Source: FW021-bin31 sp964467635 (GTDB lineage Bacteria > Bacteroidota > Bacteroidia > Chitinophagales > Chitinophagaceae). Taken from it: a stretch of DNA of 26,424 nucleotides. Both the position numbers and the translations under genes were made by a program. The stretch covers positions 1 through 26,424 of the forward strand of contig CAYXRN010000033.1 of the NCBI GenBank assembly GCA_964467635.1, given 5' to 3'. Of this stretch, positions 1 to 8,658 are shown piece by piece. The notes below the pieces were generated by a model. It searched no databases and was not told the origin of the DNA. It saw only the letters and a list, made by a program, of their open reading frames with translations. The stretch's first letter is position 1. Each line of letters opens with the position of its first letter.

Positions 1-3000
1 TCCGCATTTTAAGAGCTGCCTCGGAGTTAATGATCCGCACCGTAGCTATATATACGTTTGAAGACCGTTATTCCTTACACCGTTATAAAGCGGATGAAGC
101 CTACCAGGTAGGTGCTGACGACGAACCCTTAAAACCTTATCTGGATGTAGAAGCTATACTGTATGTTGCTAAGCAAAACGAGGTGGATGCCATTCATCCC
201 GGTTATGGTTTTTTGAGTGAGAGCGTCCACTTTGCCAGAAGATGCAGAGAAGAAGGAATTATTTTTGTCGGACCGGGTTCTGATGTGATGGAGCAACTGG
301 GCGACAAGGTAGCGGCGAAAAAAATTGCCCGCCAGGCTGCGGTTCCCGTTATCGAAGACAGCCAGGTCAAACTGGATGACCCGGAAGTAGTCAAAAAGGA
401 AGCGGCACGCATCGGCTACCCCATCATGCTCAAAGCCTCGGCAGGTGGTGGGGGACGTGGAATGCGCGTGGTACGCGATGAAAAAGAACTAACCAATGCC
501 TTTGCGGAAGCTAGGAATGAAGCTGGGAAGGCTTTTGGAGATGATACGATTTTTATTGAAAAATTCATTGCCGACCCCAAGCATATTGAGGTGCAGTTGA
601 TGGGGGATAATTACGGGAATATTGTACACCTTTTTGAAAGGGATTGTTCCGTACAAAGGCGCTTTCAAAAGGTCGTGGAAATTGCGCCCGCTCCCAATTT
701 ACCGGAGAAAACCCGCGATGAGATACATGCGTACGCGTTAAAAATTGCCCGTACCGTGGGGTATAACAATGTAGGAACGGTAGAATTCCTGATCGATAAA
801 GAACACCATATTTACTTCATTGAAGTAAACACCCGCATCCAGGTAGAGCATACCGTAACAGAAGAGGTCACCGGAATAGATATTGTACGCAACCAGATAT
901 TGATCGCGGAAGGCTATCCGCTGGCAGATAAACGTATTTTTATCAAAAGCCAGGAAGACGTAAAACTGAATGGCTTTGCCCTGCAATGCCGGATCACCAC
1001 AGAGAATCCGGAAAATAATTTTAAACCCGATTTCGGAACGATCATTGCCTATCGCAATGCGGGAGGTATGGGTATCCGGCTGGATGAAGGCAGCGCCTAT
1101 TCGGGAATGAAAATATCTCCGTTTTTTGATTCCATGCTGGTAAAGGTTACCGCCTGGGGACGTACGCTGGCCGGCGCTTCCAAGCGCATGCAACGGACGC
1201 TGAGGGAATACCGCATTAGAGGGGTGCGAACCAATATCGGCTTTTTGCTGAACGTGATCCGAAGTGAGACTTTTAGAAAAGGAGAATGTACGGTAAGCTT
1301 TATTGATCGTCATCCGGAACTTTTTGAACTGACTAAAACGCGCGATCGCGCTACCAAAATATTACGGTACCTGGCAGATGTGTCTGTAAACGGTAATCCT
1401 GATGTGCGTGGAGCGGAGGACGGTAAAAAATTCAGGATTCCGGTCGTACCTCATTTTGATCCGTTGATGGACTATCCGAAAGGCACCAAAGACCGGTTAA
1501 GCGACTTAGGACGGGACGCGTTTGCAAAATGGCTACGGGAGGATCCCCAGGTTTATTACACCGATACGACTTATCGGGATGCCCACCAAAGTCTGATCGC
1601 CACCCGGGTGCGAACACGCGATATACTGGCGGTTGCAGAAGGGTATGCCAAAAACAACCCGCAGGTATTTTCTATGGAAGTTTGGGGGGGAGCCACCTTT
1701 GATGTATCCATGCGCTTTCTGCATGAATCACCCTGGCATCGGTTGCAACTGCTCCGAGAGGCCATGCCCAATATCCTTTTGCAGATGTTGTTCAGAGGAT
1801 CTAACGGCGTGGGGTATACTGCATACCCGGATAACTTTCTGGCTAAGTTCATTGAAAAAGCGGCGGAAACAGGAATAGATGTTTTCCGCATCTTCGATTC
1901 ACTCAATTGGATAGAGGCTATGGCGCCCAGCATCCGTTATGTAAATAAATATACGGATTCCTTGGCGCAGGCGGCCATCAGCTATACGGGAGACATTCTG
2001 GATAAAGAAAACAAAAAATATACATTATCCTATTATCTGGATCTTGCCAAACAGCTGGAGGATGCCGGGGCCCATATGCTTTGTATTAAAGATATGGCCG
2101 GTTTGTTAAAACCTTATGCTGCTGAGACGCTAGTAGGAGCTTTAAAAGAAACCGTGGACTTGCCCGTGGTTTTGCATACACATGATACCTCTTCCGTGCA
2201 GTCGGCCACGTATCTGAAGGCCATAGAAGCCGGGGTGAACGTAGTGGATTGCGCTATTGCCTCTATGAGCGGGCTTACATCGCAGCCGAATCTCAATTCT
2301 CTTGCCGCGGCCATGCATTATCACGAACGGGGACGGAAGATGAACCTGGAAGCGCTGAATAAATACAGTGATTACTGGGAGGTTGTGCGCGAGTATTACT
2401 ACCCTTTCGAGTCGGATTTAAAATCAGGAACTGCGGAAGTGTATACTCATGAAATCCCCGGGGGACAGTATTCCAACCTGCGGCAACAGGCGGAGTCACT
2501 CGGTTTGGGCGGTAAGGTTGACCTGATCAAGAAAAACTATGCCATCGTTAATGAGCTTTTGGGAGATATTATAAAAGTAACACCCAGTTCGAAAGTAGTA
2601 GGGGACATGGCCTTGTTTATGACGGCAAATAACTTTTCCAAAGAAGATATACTGGATGAAAGCAAGAACCTTTCGTTCCCGAAGTCCGTGGAAAGTTTCT
2701 TTAAAGGAGAACTGGGTTTGCCTTATGGTGGATTTCCTGAAAAGTTACAAAAGATCGTGCTCAGAGGACAGCCCCCTGTTCAGGGCAGGCCGAATGATCA
2801 CCTGGCGCCGGTGGACTTTGATCAGGCGTTTGAAGCCTTTCAGATAATTTTCCCAGATAGTTCTTTCCTTGATTTTCTCATCTATAAGATGTTCCCTAAG
2901 GTTTATGAAGACTATCATGCCATCCGGGAGAAATATGAGAACCTGGAGTCTGTTCCTACCCCGGCCTTTTTTTATGGGATGCAGGAAGGAGAGGAGATAC

Positions 3001-3389
3001 TCGTGAACCTTGGCCCGGGAAAGACCATCTTTGTGAAGTTGTTGTATATCCTCCCTCCGGATGATAACGGCATGCGGGAAGTCGCTTTTGAGTTGAACGG
3101 GTATTCTAGAAAAGTTTCCGTCAAAGACCATTCCGTGGTTTCTGCCACGGCTGCTAATAAAAAAGTAACAGATGCTGAAAAAGAGGTAGGTGCTCCGCTA
3201 CAGGGTAAGCTATCAGCCGTTAAAGTAAAGAAGGGAGAACAGGTAGAGGCCAACACCCCTTTATTTATTATAGAGGCGATGAAAATGGAAACTACCGTAA
3301 CAGCTCCTCACAATGGCTGCATAAACGACATTGCACTTTCCGAAGGAACGATGGTTCAGCAGGATGACGTGGTAGTGGTTTTCGAATAA
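1..3389 (+). CDS. pyc: Pyruvate carboxylase, 5' end outside window
   Basis: Biotin-dependent pyruvate carboxylase, making oxaloacetate from pyruvate, bicarbonate and ATP (anaplerosis, cytoplasm). The frame is open from base 3: the codons before the first ATG (position 30) read R-I-L-R-A-A-S-E-L, which is the conserved N-terminal helix of biotin carboxylases. That ATG is therefore internal (it sits where homologues usually have Asn), and I infer that about 15 residues lie outside the window. Numbering from that ATG, the order is: biotin carboxylase/ATP-grasp (about 1-450, glycine loop GGGGRGMRVV); carboxyltransferase (about 495-790, YTDTTYRDAHQS, HTHDTS, and the metal-site lysine of IKDMAG at K687); PYC-specific region; and C-terminal biotinyl domain with EAMKMET, biotinyl-lysine K1085. 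All three catalytic modules sit on one chain, so this is the single-polypeptide form and not the two-subunit enzyme. Stop TAA at 3387-3389. No obvious operon partner downstream. Confidence 0.97.
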   Translation, partial: RILRAASELMIRTVAIYTFEDRYSLHRYKADEAYQVGADDEPLKPYLDVEAILYVAKQNEVDAIHPGYGFLSESVHFARRCREEGIIFVGPGSDVMEQLGDKVAAKKIARQAAVPVIEDSQVKLDDPEVVKKEAARIGYPIMLKASAGGGGRGMRVVRDEKELTNAFAEARNEAGKAFGDDTIFIEKFIADPKHIEVQLMGDNYGNIVHLFERDCSVQRRFQKVVEIAPAPNLPEKTRDEIHAYALKIARTVGYNNVGTVEFLIDKEHHIYFIEVNTRIQVEHTVTEEVTGIDIVRNQILIAEGYPLADKRIFIKSQEDVKLNGFALQCRITTENPENNFKPDFGTIIAYRNAGGMGIRLDEGSAYSGMKISPFFDSMLVKVTAWGRTLAGASKRMQRTLREYRIRGVRTNIGFLLNVIRSETFRKGECTVSFIDRHPELFELTKTRDRATKILRYLADVSVNGNPDVRGAEDGKKFRIPVVPHFDPLMDYPKGTKDRLSDLGRDAFAKWLREDPQVYYTDTTYRDAHQSLIATRVRTRDILAVAEGYAKNNPQVFSMEVWGGATFDVSMRFLHESPWHRLQLLREAMPNILLQMLFRGSNGVGYTAYPDNFLAKFIEKAAETGIDVFRIFDSLNWIEAMAPSIRYVNKYTDSLAQAAISYTGDILDKENKKYTLSYYLDLAKQLEDAGAHMLCIKDMAGLLKPYAAETLVGALKETVDLPVVLHTHDTSSVQSATYLKAIEAGVNVVDCAIASMSGLTSQPNLNSLAAAMHYHERGRKMNLEALNKYSDYWEVVREYYYPFESDLKSGTAEVYTHEIPGGQYSNLRQQAESLGLGGKVDLIKKNYAIVNELLGDIIKVTPSSKVVGDMALFMTANNFSKEDILDESKNLSFPKSVESFFKGELGLPYGGFPEKLQKIVLRGQPPVQGRPNDHLAPVDFDQAFEAFQIIFPDSSFLDFLIYKMFPKVYEDYHAIREKYENLESVPTPAFFYGMQEGEEILVNLGPGKTIFVKLLYILPPDDNGMREVAFELNGYSRKVSVKDHSVVSATAANKKVTDAEKEVGAPLQGKLSAVKVKKGEQVEANTPLFIIEAMKMETTVTAPHNGCINDIALSEGTMVQQDDVVVVFE

Positions 3390-3403
3390 TCTTTTTATGG
3401 GAT

Positions 3404-3510
3404 TACCGGTTTTTACGCCATGGGCCAAGGACCGGTATGGGCAAAAGTAAGCCGTTAATCGTTCGGTCCCGAGGACTGAACAGGCTTTGTTATGACCCTG
3501 TTATCGGTCC
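3404..3510. repeat. Palindrome-rich intergenic segment after pyc
   Basis: The gap between pyc and tamB contains several interlocking inverted repeats: TACCGGT (3404-3410) with ACCGGTA (3431-3437); a 9-bp hairpin 3461-3469/3473-3481 with a CGA loop and one G-T pair; and AACAGG (3479-3484) with CCTGTT (3497-3502). GGACCG (3429-3434) can pair with either of two CGGTCC copies (3464-3469 or 3505-3510). No long T-run follows, so it is not a textbook intrinsic terminator. It may still form the 3' structure of the pyc mRNA. Function not known. Confidence 0.5.
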
Positions 3511-3542
3511 GGGATTTTCCAACACGGTAAGGAGGATAAGGA

Positions 3543-3577
3543 TTTTTGTCTATTTTAGAAAAAAGGTTTAATTTTTG
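3543..3577 (+). promoter_or_regulatory. Candidate promoter for tamB-tamL
   Basis: A TTTTTG -33-like element (3543-3548) lies about 20 nt before TAATTTTTG (3569-3577). The latter resembles the Bacteroidota -7 box TAnnTTTG with one extra base between TA and TTTG. A start of transcription near 3584 would leave a 45-70 nt leader before the tamB start. The match is imperfect. Confidence 0.4.
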
Positions 3578-3654
3578 CATTATACATTGTATACCCTAAA
3601 GTAGTTAAAATTATTAAAGCAGGAAGAGTCATAAGAAAAGGATTAAAGATCCTG

Positions 3655-6600
3655 GTGTGGGTGTTAAGTTCCCTCCTGGTCTTTTTGTTTTTAGTGATCG
3701 TTCTGCTGAATGTTCCACAGGTACAAAGTATGCTAAAAGATGTAGCTGTGAAATATCTGAATAAAAAACTGCAAACCGAAGTACAGTTAGACCACCTCTC
3801 CATTGATTTTCCCTCGTCCGTAGCGATTGATTCGTTTTATATGGCTGACCAGTCCAATGATACGCTGGTATACACCGGGCATCTTTTCGTGCAGATAGAC
3901 ATGCTGGGGCTGTTGTCAGGGGACGTACGGATAGATTCCATCCGGCTGGATAATTTTTCGGCTAATGTATCCCGGACTCTACCGGATACCACCTTTAATT
4001 TTAATTATATTCTGGAGGCCTTCGGGGCCACCGGGGAAGATACCACTACGGAAGATACTTCGTCTTCTGGTAGTTTTACCCTCGGTGCAATTGATTTATC
4101 AAATATCCGTCTACGGTATAATGATGTGGTGACCGGCATGAACGGAAGACTCATACTTGGGAAATTTGTTACCCGATTTAAGGCGTTTAAGCTCGATAGC
4201 ATGCGGTTTGATCTGGACACGATAAAGCTGACCGATGTGTTTGCCAACTTTATACAAAAGCAGCCTTTAATAACAGAGACGGTCGAAGATACAAAAACGC
4301 AGCAAGATACCTCAACGGCTGCTGAGATGCCTGCGTTGGCTTTCGCCGGGCTCTCGATCAATCATTTGCAGGCGCACTACCTGGATCAGCCGGGCGATAT
4401 GGAAGGGCAAGTGGCTTTAGATAGCTTTTTACTGATTCCCGACCGCATAGATTTAAACGAACAGGATATTCGTTTGAAAAAGCTGTTGTTGAACCATTCT
4501 CAAATTGCTTTTAGCATGAAATCAGCAGCGGAGCAGGGATCCGACCAACCGCAGGCCGCTTCATCTTCCGAAAAAGAAGATACGTCAGGCCAGACTTCCG
4601 GGGGATCCTGGCGTATTTCATTAAGCGAGCTACAGCTTTTACAGAACCATATTAAATTTGACGACAAGGGACAGCCTAAACAAAAACGAGGTATAGACTA
4701 CGCTCATCTGGATGTTACCAATTTTGTATTGCGTGCCTCTGACCTATTGTATACAGCCGATTCTTCGCATGTGGCCTTACATCAACTTGCATTTAAGGAA
4801 CAATCCGGCTTTGACTTAAAACAGTTGCAAACAGATGCGGTCTATACAACGCATGGTGCAACGCTTGATCATCTGTTGCTTCAAACTTCCAACAGCCGGC
4901 TTTCTAAAAAATTGGCGATCAGCTACAGCTCCCTGGATGCGTTGGTTGACTCGCCAGGGGATTTAGGCCTGGATGTGGTGATTGATTCTGCACGGATAGC
5001 GATGAAGGATGTGTTTTACTTTCAACCTGAGCTGGCGGAAAACGCCTACCTTTCTGGTCTGTCCGGCAACCCCGTTTACCTGAGGGGCGTGGTACAGGGA
5101 AAATTAAATGACCTGGCCATTGATTCCTTGTTGCTGAAAGTGGCACAATCCACTTCCCTGGGGATGGACGCCCATCTTAAAAACATAATGGAACCGGAGG
5201 AGGCGTTTTTTGATGTAAATATCGGTCACCTGAATACCGGTAGAACGGATCTCCAGGCCTTGCTGCCGGATAGCTTGTTACCGGAAAACATAAGGATACC
5301 AACCCGCCTGTCGTTGACCGGCGATTATAAGGGGACTTTACAAAGCTTTAATACGCGCCTGCAATTCAGGAGTACGGACGGAAACGGGAAGCTAAGGGCT
5401 GAAGTTAAGAACTTGTCCGATACCGTGAATGCCGCTTACAACATGACGTTGGCACTGGATAGAGTAAGGCTGGATCATATCTTGAAAAATGATACTTTAT
5501 ATGGTCCCGTTTCGCTTAACTTGGCGGTACAAGGACGGGGGTTAACTGCGAAAAGTATGCGGGCCGGTGTGAATGGAAGGATCGAACAGGCTGTGCTGCA
5601 GGGATATAATTATCAAGATCTTATTTTAAAAGGACGCATTGAAAATCAAAAAGGACAGATCACTGCTGATATGCATGATCCGAACCTCGATTTTTCTTTA
5701 GTTTCCAACGCGGATTTTTCTGACAGCATACCGGCTGTCGTGTTAAACCTTGATTTGAAAAATGCGGATTTATATGCGCTGCATGTCGCTGCCGACAGCT
5801 TAACCATTCAGGGAAAAATAGATGCGGATATCCCTCAATTGAGCCTGGAAAAGCCCAACGGGAAAATCACTTTGGAAAACTGGGATATTGTCAACAAAAC
5901 CCAGAACATCCACATTGATTCCGTGTTTTTAAAGGCCATGACTTCCGACACGCTCAATTCGATCCAGTTGCGTTCACCTTTAGTCAGCGCAGATGTTACC
6001 GGAGATTACAGGCTTAGTGAAACTGCTCCGCTCCTGCAGTATTTTAAAAACGAATATCTGGGGGAGGATAGCGCCGCTGCTGTGGATATTGATACGCTTT
6101 CAGATTGGGACATGCGCCTGGATATCCGGCTGCTTAGATCAAGCCTCTGGCAACAAATCTTGCCTTCGCTTACAGCGTTTAACGGCGCACAGATTCGGGG
6201 GATCATTCAATCGAAGCCGAAAGCGCTTTTACTCCATGGTGATTTTGCTCCTTTTGTATTTAGCGATATTGCAGTGGATTCTGTCCTGATGGATGTGCAT
6301 TCAAAAGGAGGCCAACTGAACTATGGCATTGCCGGCCATGCCATTCACAGCAGCGCTGTTAATATACCACACTTTTACTTAAACGGGCATTTGGACAGCA
6401 ATGCCGTTCTGGTAAACTTAAAAACGTTGGATGAGACAAAAAAGATTCGTTATCACCTTACGGGGAATCTGGCCATGAAGGCGGACAATTATAAATTTAG
6501 TTTGCTGCATGACAGCTTGATGCTTAACTATGACTATTGGAATGTCCCCACTGATAATTATGTGGCATATAGTCCGGAAGGTCTCATCGTTCATCATCTG

Positions 6601-8658
6601 AAGCTGCAAGATGGCAATCAATATCTTTCCGTTAACAGCGAAGAGGAATCGGTTAAAAAACCCCTGCATATTGTATTCCACGATTTTAAACTTACCACGC
6701 TTACCCAGTTGGTTATGAACGATTCCATGGCTGTTAAAGGTGTTATAAATGGGGATGCGACCATTGACAGCCTGATGACCGACCCCTTGTTTGTATCGGA
6801 TCTCCGATTAGAACAGCTGGCATTTAACGAAGTGCCGTTGGGTACCATTTTATTAAAAGTGGATAACAAGTTGAGGAACACCTATTCGGTTAATATGCAG
6901 TTAACCGGCCATGGTAATGATTTGAACGTAAATGGTGCTTATTATACGCAAGATGCCGGCAGCTTCGATTTTAATGTGGCAATCAATGCCCTGCCGATGA
7001 AGACAGTGGAAGCGTTTTCTTTTGATCAACTATCGAACAGCACCGGTAAGCTGACCGGCAGCCTAACGCTTAAAGGAACTACCGATGCCCCGCAAATTAA
7101 TGGAGCTGTGCGTTTCCAGGATGTCGGATTAAAAGTAACACAGCTGAACAATTATTTTAAGTTGAAGAATGAAAGCATCACCTTTAATCCATCGGGAATC
7201 CATTTAGACCAGTTTACCATATTGGACTCAGCCAATAATAAAGCCGTGATCGACGGCGATGTTTTAACCAAAAAGTATGAGCATTTTGCTTTTGACCTGA
7301 CCCTTAAAGCGGATAACTACCGGGTGTTGAATGTGCCGAAAAGTCAAGGAGAAGCTTATTACGGTAAACTTTATCTCAGTACCGATGCAACGATAAAGGG
7401 GGATGAAAACTTACCCGAGATTAACATGAATGTAAGCGTGGAAAATCATTCCGATCTCACCATAGTCATGATGGACGAAAATCCCGAAGTCGTAACTTCC
7501 AATGGCGTAGTCGAGTTTTTTGACCCCGACGCCCCGGTTGATTCTTCGCAACTTTTAAATGCTGATTCGGCGCGTTATACAAGTACCCTGTCGGGAATTG
7601 ATCTGAGTGCAAATATCGCCATAGATACAAACGCATTGCTTAACCTGGTTATTGACCCGGTGAATGGCGATAATCTGAGTGTCAGGGGACAGGCGAACCT
7701 GAACTTTACCATAGACCCGGGAGGTAAAATGAGCCTGACCGGCCGCTATGACATTATTAACGGCCACTATAACATGTCCTTCCAAGGATTGATAAAAAGA
7801 GAATTTGATATCCTGAGAGGAAGCTATATCGTCTGGAAAGGCGATCCTACCTCAGCAGATATGGACATCACGGCGCGCTATAGCGTAGAGGCTCCCGCGC
7901 TGGACCTTGTGGAGGATCAGCTAAGTGACGTGAGCGAAACCACTAAAAACACCTACAAGCAGGAATTGCCTTTTTACGTACTGTTGAAATTACAGGGGGA
8001 ACTCATGGAACCTGAGATACACTTTGAGCTGGATATGCCGCAGGAGGCGCGCCAGGCTTTCGGAGGTGCCATTTATACCCGCATCAAACAAATCAACACC
8101 CAACCTTCGGAAGTGAATAAACAAACGCTCGGCTTGCTGGTTCTCGGACATTTTATTGCGGATAATCCATTTGAAACCGCCGGTGGCGGTGGCGTAGAAC
8201 AAATGGTAAGGGAGAGCGCCAGCAAAATCCTGAGCCAACAGCTTAACCGCTTGGCCGGCAACCTGATAGAAGGAGTTAACCTCAGTTTTGACCTGGAATC
8301 TTCCCAGGACTATTCTTCGGGAACCGCTCAAAATCAAACTAACCTGAATGTGGGACTATCCAAGTCGCTGTTTAACGACCGGACGACCATTTATGTAGGC
8401 GGCAATATTCCGTTAGAAGGCAACAGCAAGCAAAAGGCGTCGCAAATCGTAGGAGATGTGGCTGTTGAATACAAACTTTCAAAAGACGGGCGTTACAGGC
8501 TGAGGGCCTACCGGAAAAATGAATACCAGGGCGTGATAGAGGGACAGTATATTGAAACGGGACTCAGCTTTATTATTGTGATGGATTATGACGAGTTTAA
8601 GGAACTGTTTCACCGGACATCAAACCAAAATTTTCTGAAGACCAATGAAGATAAATAG
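3655..8658 (+). CDS. tamB: TamB family inner-membrane/periplasmic protein (DUF490)
   Basis: TamB-like AsmA-family protein, 1667 aa from GTG 3655. TamB proteins are anchored in the inner membrane by an N-terminal helix and span the periplasm as a long beta-taco. They work with an Omp85 partner in outer-membrane protein assembly and/or lipid transport. Seen here: an N-terminal hydrophobic helix (residues about 1-20, SSLLVFLFLVIVLLNVP), then repetitive beta-strand sequence, then the conserved C-terminal TamB domain (about 1200-1640, including YDIINGHYNMSFQG and LRGSYIVWKGDP). The start is uncertain. GTG 3655 lies directly at the membrane helix and leaves out a basic stretch in the same frame (R-K-G-L-K). 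The codon at 3631 is ATA, 4 nt after AGGAAG, and would give a typical TamB N-terminus. The 3' end overlaps the next gene by 14 nt, so translational coupling is likely. Confidence 0.92.
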   Translation: MWVLSSLLVFLFLVIVLLNVPQVQSMLKDVAVKYLNKKLQTEVQLDHLSIDFPSSVAIDSFYMADQSNDTLVYTGHLFVQIDMLGLLSGDVRIDSIRLDNFSANVSRTLPDTTFNFNYILEAFGATGEDTTTEDTSSSGSFTLGAIDLSNIRLRYNDVVTGMNGRLILGKFVTRFKAFKLDSMRFDLDTIKLTDVFANFIQKQPLITETVEDTKTQQDTSTAAEMPALAFAGLSINHLQAHYLDQPGDMEGQVALDSFLLIPDRIDLNEQDIRLKKLLLNHSQIAFSMKSAAEQGSDQPQAASSSEKEDTSGQTSGGSWRISLSELQLLQNHIKFDDKGQPKQKRGIDYAHLDVTNFVLRASDLLYTADSSHVALHQLAFKEQSGFDLKQLQTDAVYTTHGATLDHLLLQTSNSRLSKKLAISYSSLDALVDSPGDLGLDVVIDSARIAMKDVFYFQPELAENAYLSGLSGNPVYLRGVVQGKLNDLAIDSLLLKVAQSTSLGMDAHLKNIMEPEEAFFDVNIGHLNTGRTDLQALLPDSLLPENIRIPTRLSLTGDYKGTLQSFNTRLQFRSTDGNGKLRAEVKNLSDTVNAAYNMTLALDRVRLDHILKNDTLYGPVSLNLAVQGRGLTAKSMRAGVNGRIEQAVLQGYNYQDLILKGRIENQKGQITADMHDPNLDFSLVSNADFSDSIPAVVLNLDLKNADLYALHVAADSLTIQGKIDADIPQLSLEKPNGKITLENWDIVNKTQNIHIDSVFLKAMTSDTLNSIQLRSPLVSADVTGDYRLSETAPLLQYFKNEYLGEDSAAAVDIDTLSDWDMRLDIRLLRSSLWQQILPSLTAFNGAQIRGIIQSKPKALLLHGDFAPFVFSDIAVDSVLMDVHSKGGQLNYGIAGHAIHSSAVNIPHFYLNGHLDSNAVLVNLKTLDETKKIRYHLTGNLAMKADNYKFSLLHDSLMLNYDYWNVPTDNYVAYSPEGLIVHHLKLQDGNQYLSVNSEEESVKKPLHIVFHDFKLTTLTQLVMNDSMAVKGVINGDATIDSLMTDPLFVSDLRLEQLAFNEVPLGTILLKVDNKLRNTYSVNMQLTGHGNDLNVNGAYYTQDAGSFDFNVAINALPMKTVEAFSFDQLSNSTGKLTGSLTLKGTTDAPQINGAVRFQDVGLKVTQLNNYFKLKNESITFNPSGIHLDQFTILDSANNKAVIDGDVLTKKYEHFAFDLTLKADNYRVLNVPKSQGEAYYGKLYLSTDATIKGDENLPEINMNVSVENHSDLTIVMMDENPEVVTSNGVVEFFDPDAPVDSSQLLNADSARYTSTLSGIDLSANIAIDTNALLNLVIDPVNGDNLSVRGQANLNFTIDPGGKMSLTGRYDIINGHYNMSFQGLIKREFDILRGSYIVWKGDPTSADMDITARYSVEAPALDLVEDQLSDVSETTKNTYKQELPFYVLLKLQGELMEPEIHFELDMPQEARQAFGGAIYTRIKQINTQPSEVNKQTLGLLVLGHFIADNPFETAGGGGVEQMVRESASKILSQQLNRLAGNLIEGVNLSFDLESSQDYSSGTAQNQTNLNVGLSKSLFNDRTTIYVGGNIPLEGNSKQKASQIVGDVAVEYKLSKDGRYRLRAYRKNEYQGVIEGQYIETGLSFIIVMDYDEFKELFHRTSNQNFLKTNEDK

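Noticed and set aside
738..1313. 191-codon open frame on the minus strand inside pyc.
   Set aside because: No domain pattern, and it lies opposite highly conserved biotin carboxylase codons; a shadow frame.
3529..3599. Perfect Shine-Dalgarno AAGGAGG (3529-3535) followed by a TTG-started 17-codon open frame (3546-3599), a possible leader peptide before tamB.
   Set aside because: TTG start, no recognisable peptide, and the stretch overlaps the candidate tamB promoter. Shine-Dalgarno sequences are little used in this phylum. Likely chance.
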